Shown here: positions 4,734-5,580 of the stretch, piece by piece
Numbering within the stretch: the stretch's first letter is position 1
How the letters are laid out: every line of letters begins with the position of its first letter
NCBI GenBank assembly: GCA_014523525.1
Contig: JAATVL010000110.1
Span: forward strand, 1 to 5,580
Source: Nitrososphaerales archaeon TH703
Lineage (GTDB): Archaea > Thermoproteota > Nitrososphaeria > Nitrososphaerales > Nitrososphaeraceae
Length of the DNA: 5,580 nucleotides
Direction: 5' to 3'
Notes under the pieces: generated by a model
What the model saw: the letters and a program-made list of their open reading frames with translations, nothing else
Told to the model about the DNA's origin: nothing
Database searches by the model: none
Position numbers and translations under genes: made by a program

Positions 4734-5580
4734 TTATTTTTTGTCTGCGTTTAGTACAATATTGATTTCTCCAACGTATCCAACACTGTCTTTTGTTAAA
4801 TTGACTATTAGCCGTTCTCCACTATTTCTATCGATTAGTCCATCAACTGAGCCTTGACTATAAATAATATCGTCTTCATTTGTAATTTTAGGAGGACCAT
4901 GATTACTATATGGAGCTTGTTTGTGTACTTGTTGATTCATGGAATTGTTAAAGTAAAGCTGGCTTGTCCATTCCAAGGTTGTCTCTGAGCCGTTGAACAC
5001 ACGAACCTTATCATGAATATGGATTGTTCTGCCTTCATACCAACCTGGATAAATAGTTGTAAATTGAGCAGTCCCATTACTATCTGTCACTTGATATCCA
5101 CGAAGGAAATTCCTTCCCGAGGTTCCCATGTCCTTAACTGCTGAATAGACACCTTGTGAATCTGTATGCCAAATATCTACTTTTGCTCCGCTCAGAGGAA
5201 CACATATGCCATTATCTACATCATATACGTGAGTGACTAGACGCAATGGAATTCCTTCTTTTACTGAACCTTCAGAACTGTCTGATCTTATATCGGAGCG
5301 ATTAGGCATTTTGTCTACAAAGTATGGACCCTCAGTCTGCTGAGGAGTACCATTTAGTTTTATGGAAGGTGTAAGAGCACAGGATCCTGATGCTGAGGCA
5401 GCTTTTTCAGATGAAGAAAGTTCCGACAAAAAGCCAAATTGCACAGGTCTTATTGACAATACTTCATCTGATAGTGCATTTACCACTTGTCCCAATGGAT
5501 TTGCCATACTATCAATTTTCACGTACGTCAAAACGAGAACTAGAGAGAACAGGCTGAGAGTTAACACCCTCGAAATCTGT
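4734..5580 (-). CDS. Exported intradiol ring-cleavage dioxygenase, 5' end cut
   Basis: Intradiol dioxygenases use non-heme Fe(III) and O2 to split catechol-type rings between the two hydroxyls, giving muconate-type acids. Numbering from the GTG at 5567, the family signatures are: TEGPYF (78-83, the entry motif); VDIWHTDSQGVYS (130-142) with iron ligand Tyr141; IYPGWYEGRTIHIHDKV (172-188) with ligands Tyr177, His183 and His185 and the active-site Arg180; then SQLYF (202-206) and a C-terminal beta sandwich to residue 277. This is the single-domain, protocatechuate 3,4-dioxygenase beta-like group, not the classical dimeric catechol 1,2-dioxygenase with a helical linker domain. The N-terminus is a hydrophobic stretch (LTLSLFSLVLVLTYV), a signal peptide or membrane anchor, so the enzyme likely acts outside the membrane. 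The frame stays open (QISR before the GTG) to the window edge, so GTG 5567 is probably not the true start. The substrate cannot be told from sequence. It is convergent with the VOC gene. Confidence 0.87.
   Translation of the reverse strand, partial: QISRVLTLSLFSLVLVLTYVKIDSMANPLGQVVNALSDEVLSIRPVQFGFLSELSSSEKAASASGSCALTPSIKLNGTPQQTEGPYFVDKMPNRSDIRSDSSEGSVKEGIPLRLVTHVYDVDNGICVPLSGAKVDIWHTDSQGVYSAVKDMGTSGRNFLRGYQVTDSNGTAQFTTIYPGWYEGRTIHIHDKVRVFNGSETTLEWTSQLYFNNSMNQQVHKQAPYSNHGPPKITNEDDIIYSQGSVDGLIDRNSGERLIVNLTKDSVGYVGEINIVLNADKK

Noticed and set aside
4672..4857. 61-codon plus-strand frame overlapping the dioxygenase 3' end
   Set aside because: More than half of it is antisense to the dioxygenase C-terminus, and the translation is low-complexity hydrophobic/Ser-rich.

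Overview
The window looks like a piece of an AT-rich archaeal chromosome, most likely a soil-type Thaumarchaeon (Nitrososphaeria, Nitrosocosmicus-like). This is an inference. It rests on an archaeal NurA-HerA gene pair, TATA-like boxes about 25 bases upstream of start codons (leaderless-style promoters), oligo-T stretches rather than GC-rich terminators, and a secreted intradiol dioxygenase next to a PhnB/VOC protein of bacterial type. No rRNA, tRNA or ribosomal marker is present to confirm it.

Layout. Positions 1-200 hold no convincing gene, but contain several short palindromes and an AT-stem/oligo-T terminator. A small minus-strand gene (203-421) encodes a 72-residue charged protein with its own TATA box. 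Positions 449-877 carry plus-strand coding-like sequence with no start codon and two apparent frame changes, probably a decayed gene. Next comes the core of the window: a two-gene operon, nurA (919-2049) and herA (2052-3845, TTG start, two bases after the nurA stop). It encodes a NurA-family nuclease and a HerA/FtsK-type hexameric DNA-translocating ATPase with an N-terminal HAS-barrel-like region. After a 186-210 base spacer with an imperfect hairpin and a TATA box comes a PhnB-like VOC-fold gene (4056-4547). The gap between the convergent genes (4548-4733) holds a small hairpin and a possible 30-codon ORF. A minus-strand gene for an exported intradiol ring-cleavage dioxygenase fills 4734 to the right edge and is probably cut at its 5' end.

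How the genes fit together. NurA and HerA are known partners: HerA is a DNA pump that carries NurA and together they resect DNA ends. In the canonical archaeal arrangement they sit with mre11 and rad50. Here they stand alone, and both carry unusual residues at positions I expect to be conserved: Glu and Asp in the C-terminal NurA active-site motif, and STSL where HerA usually has SQRP. This suggests a divergent paralogous pair, possibly an accessory or defence-type DNA-processing module rather than the housekeeping copy. That is the most interesting hypothesis here, but it is not proven by the sequence. The VOC protein and the dioxygenase show no functional link to the pair.
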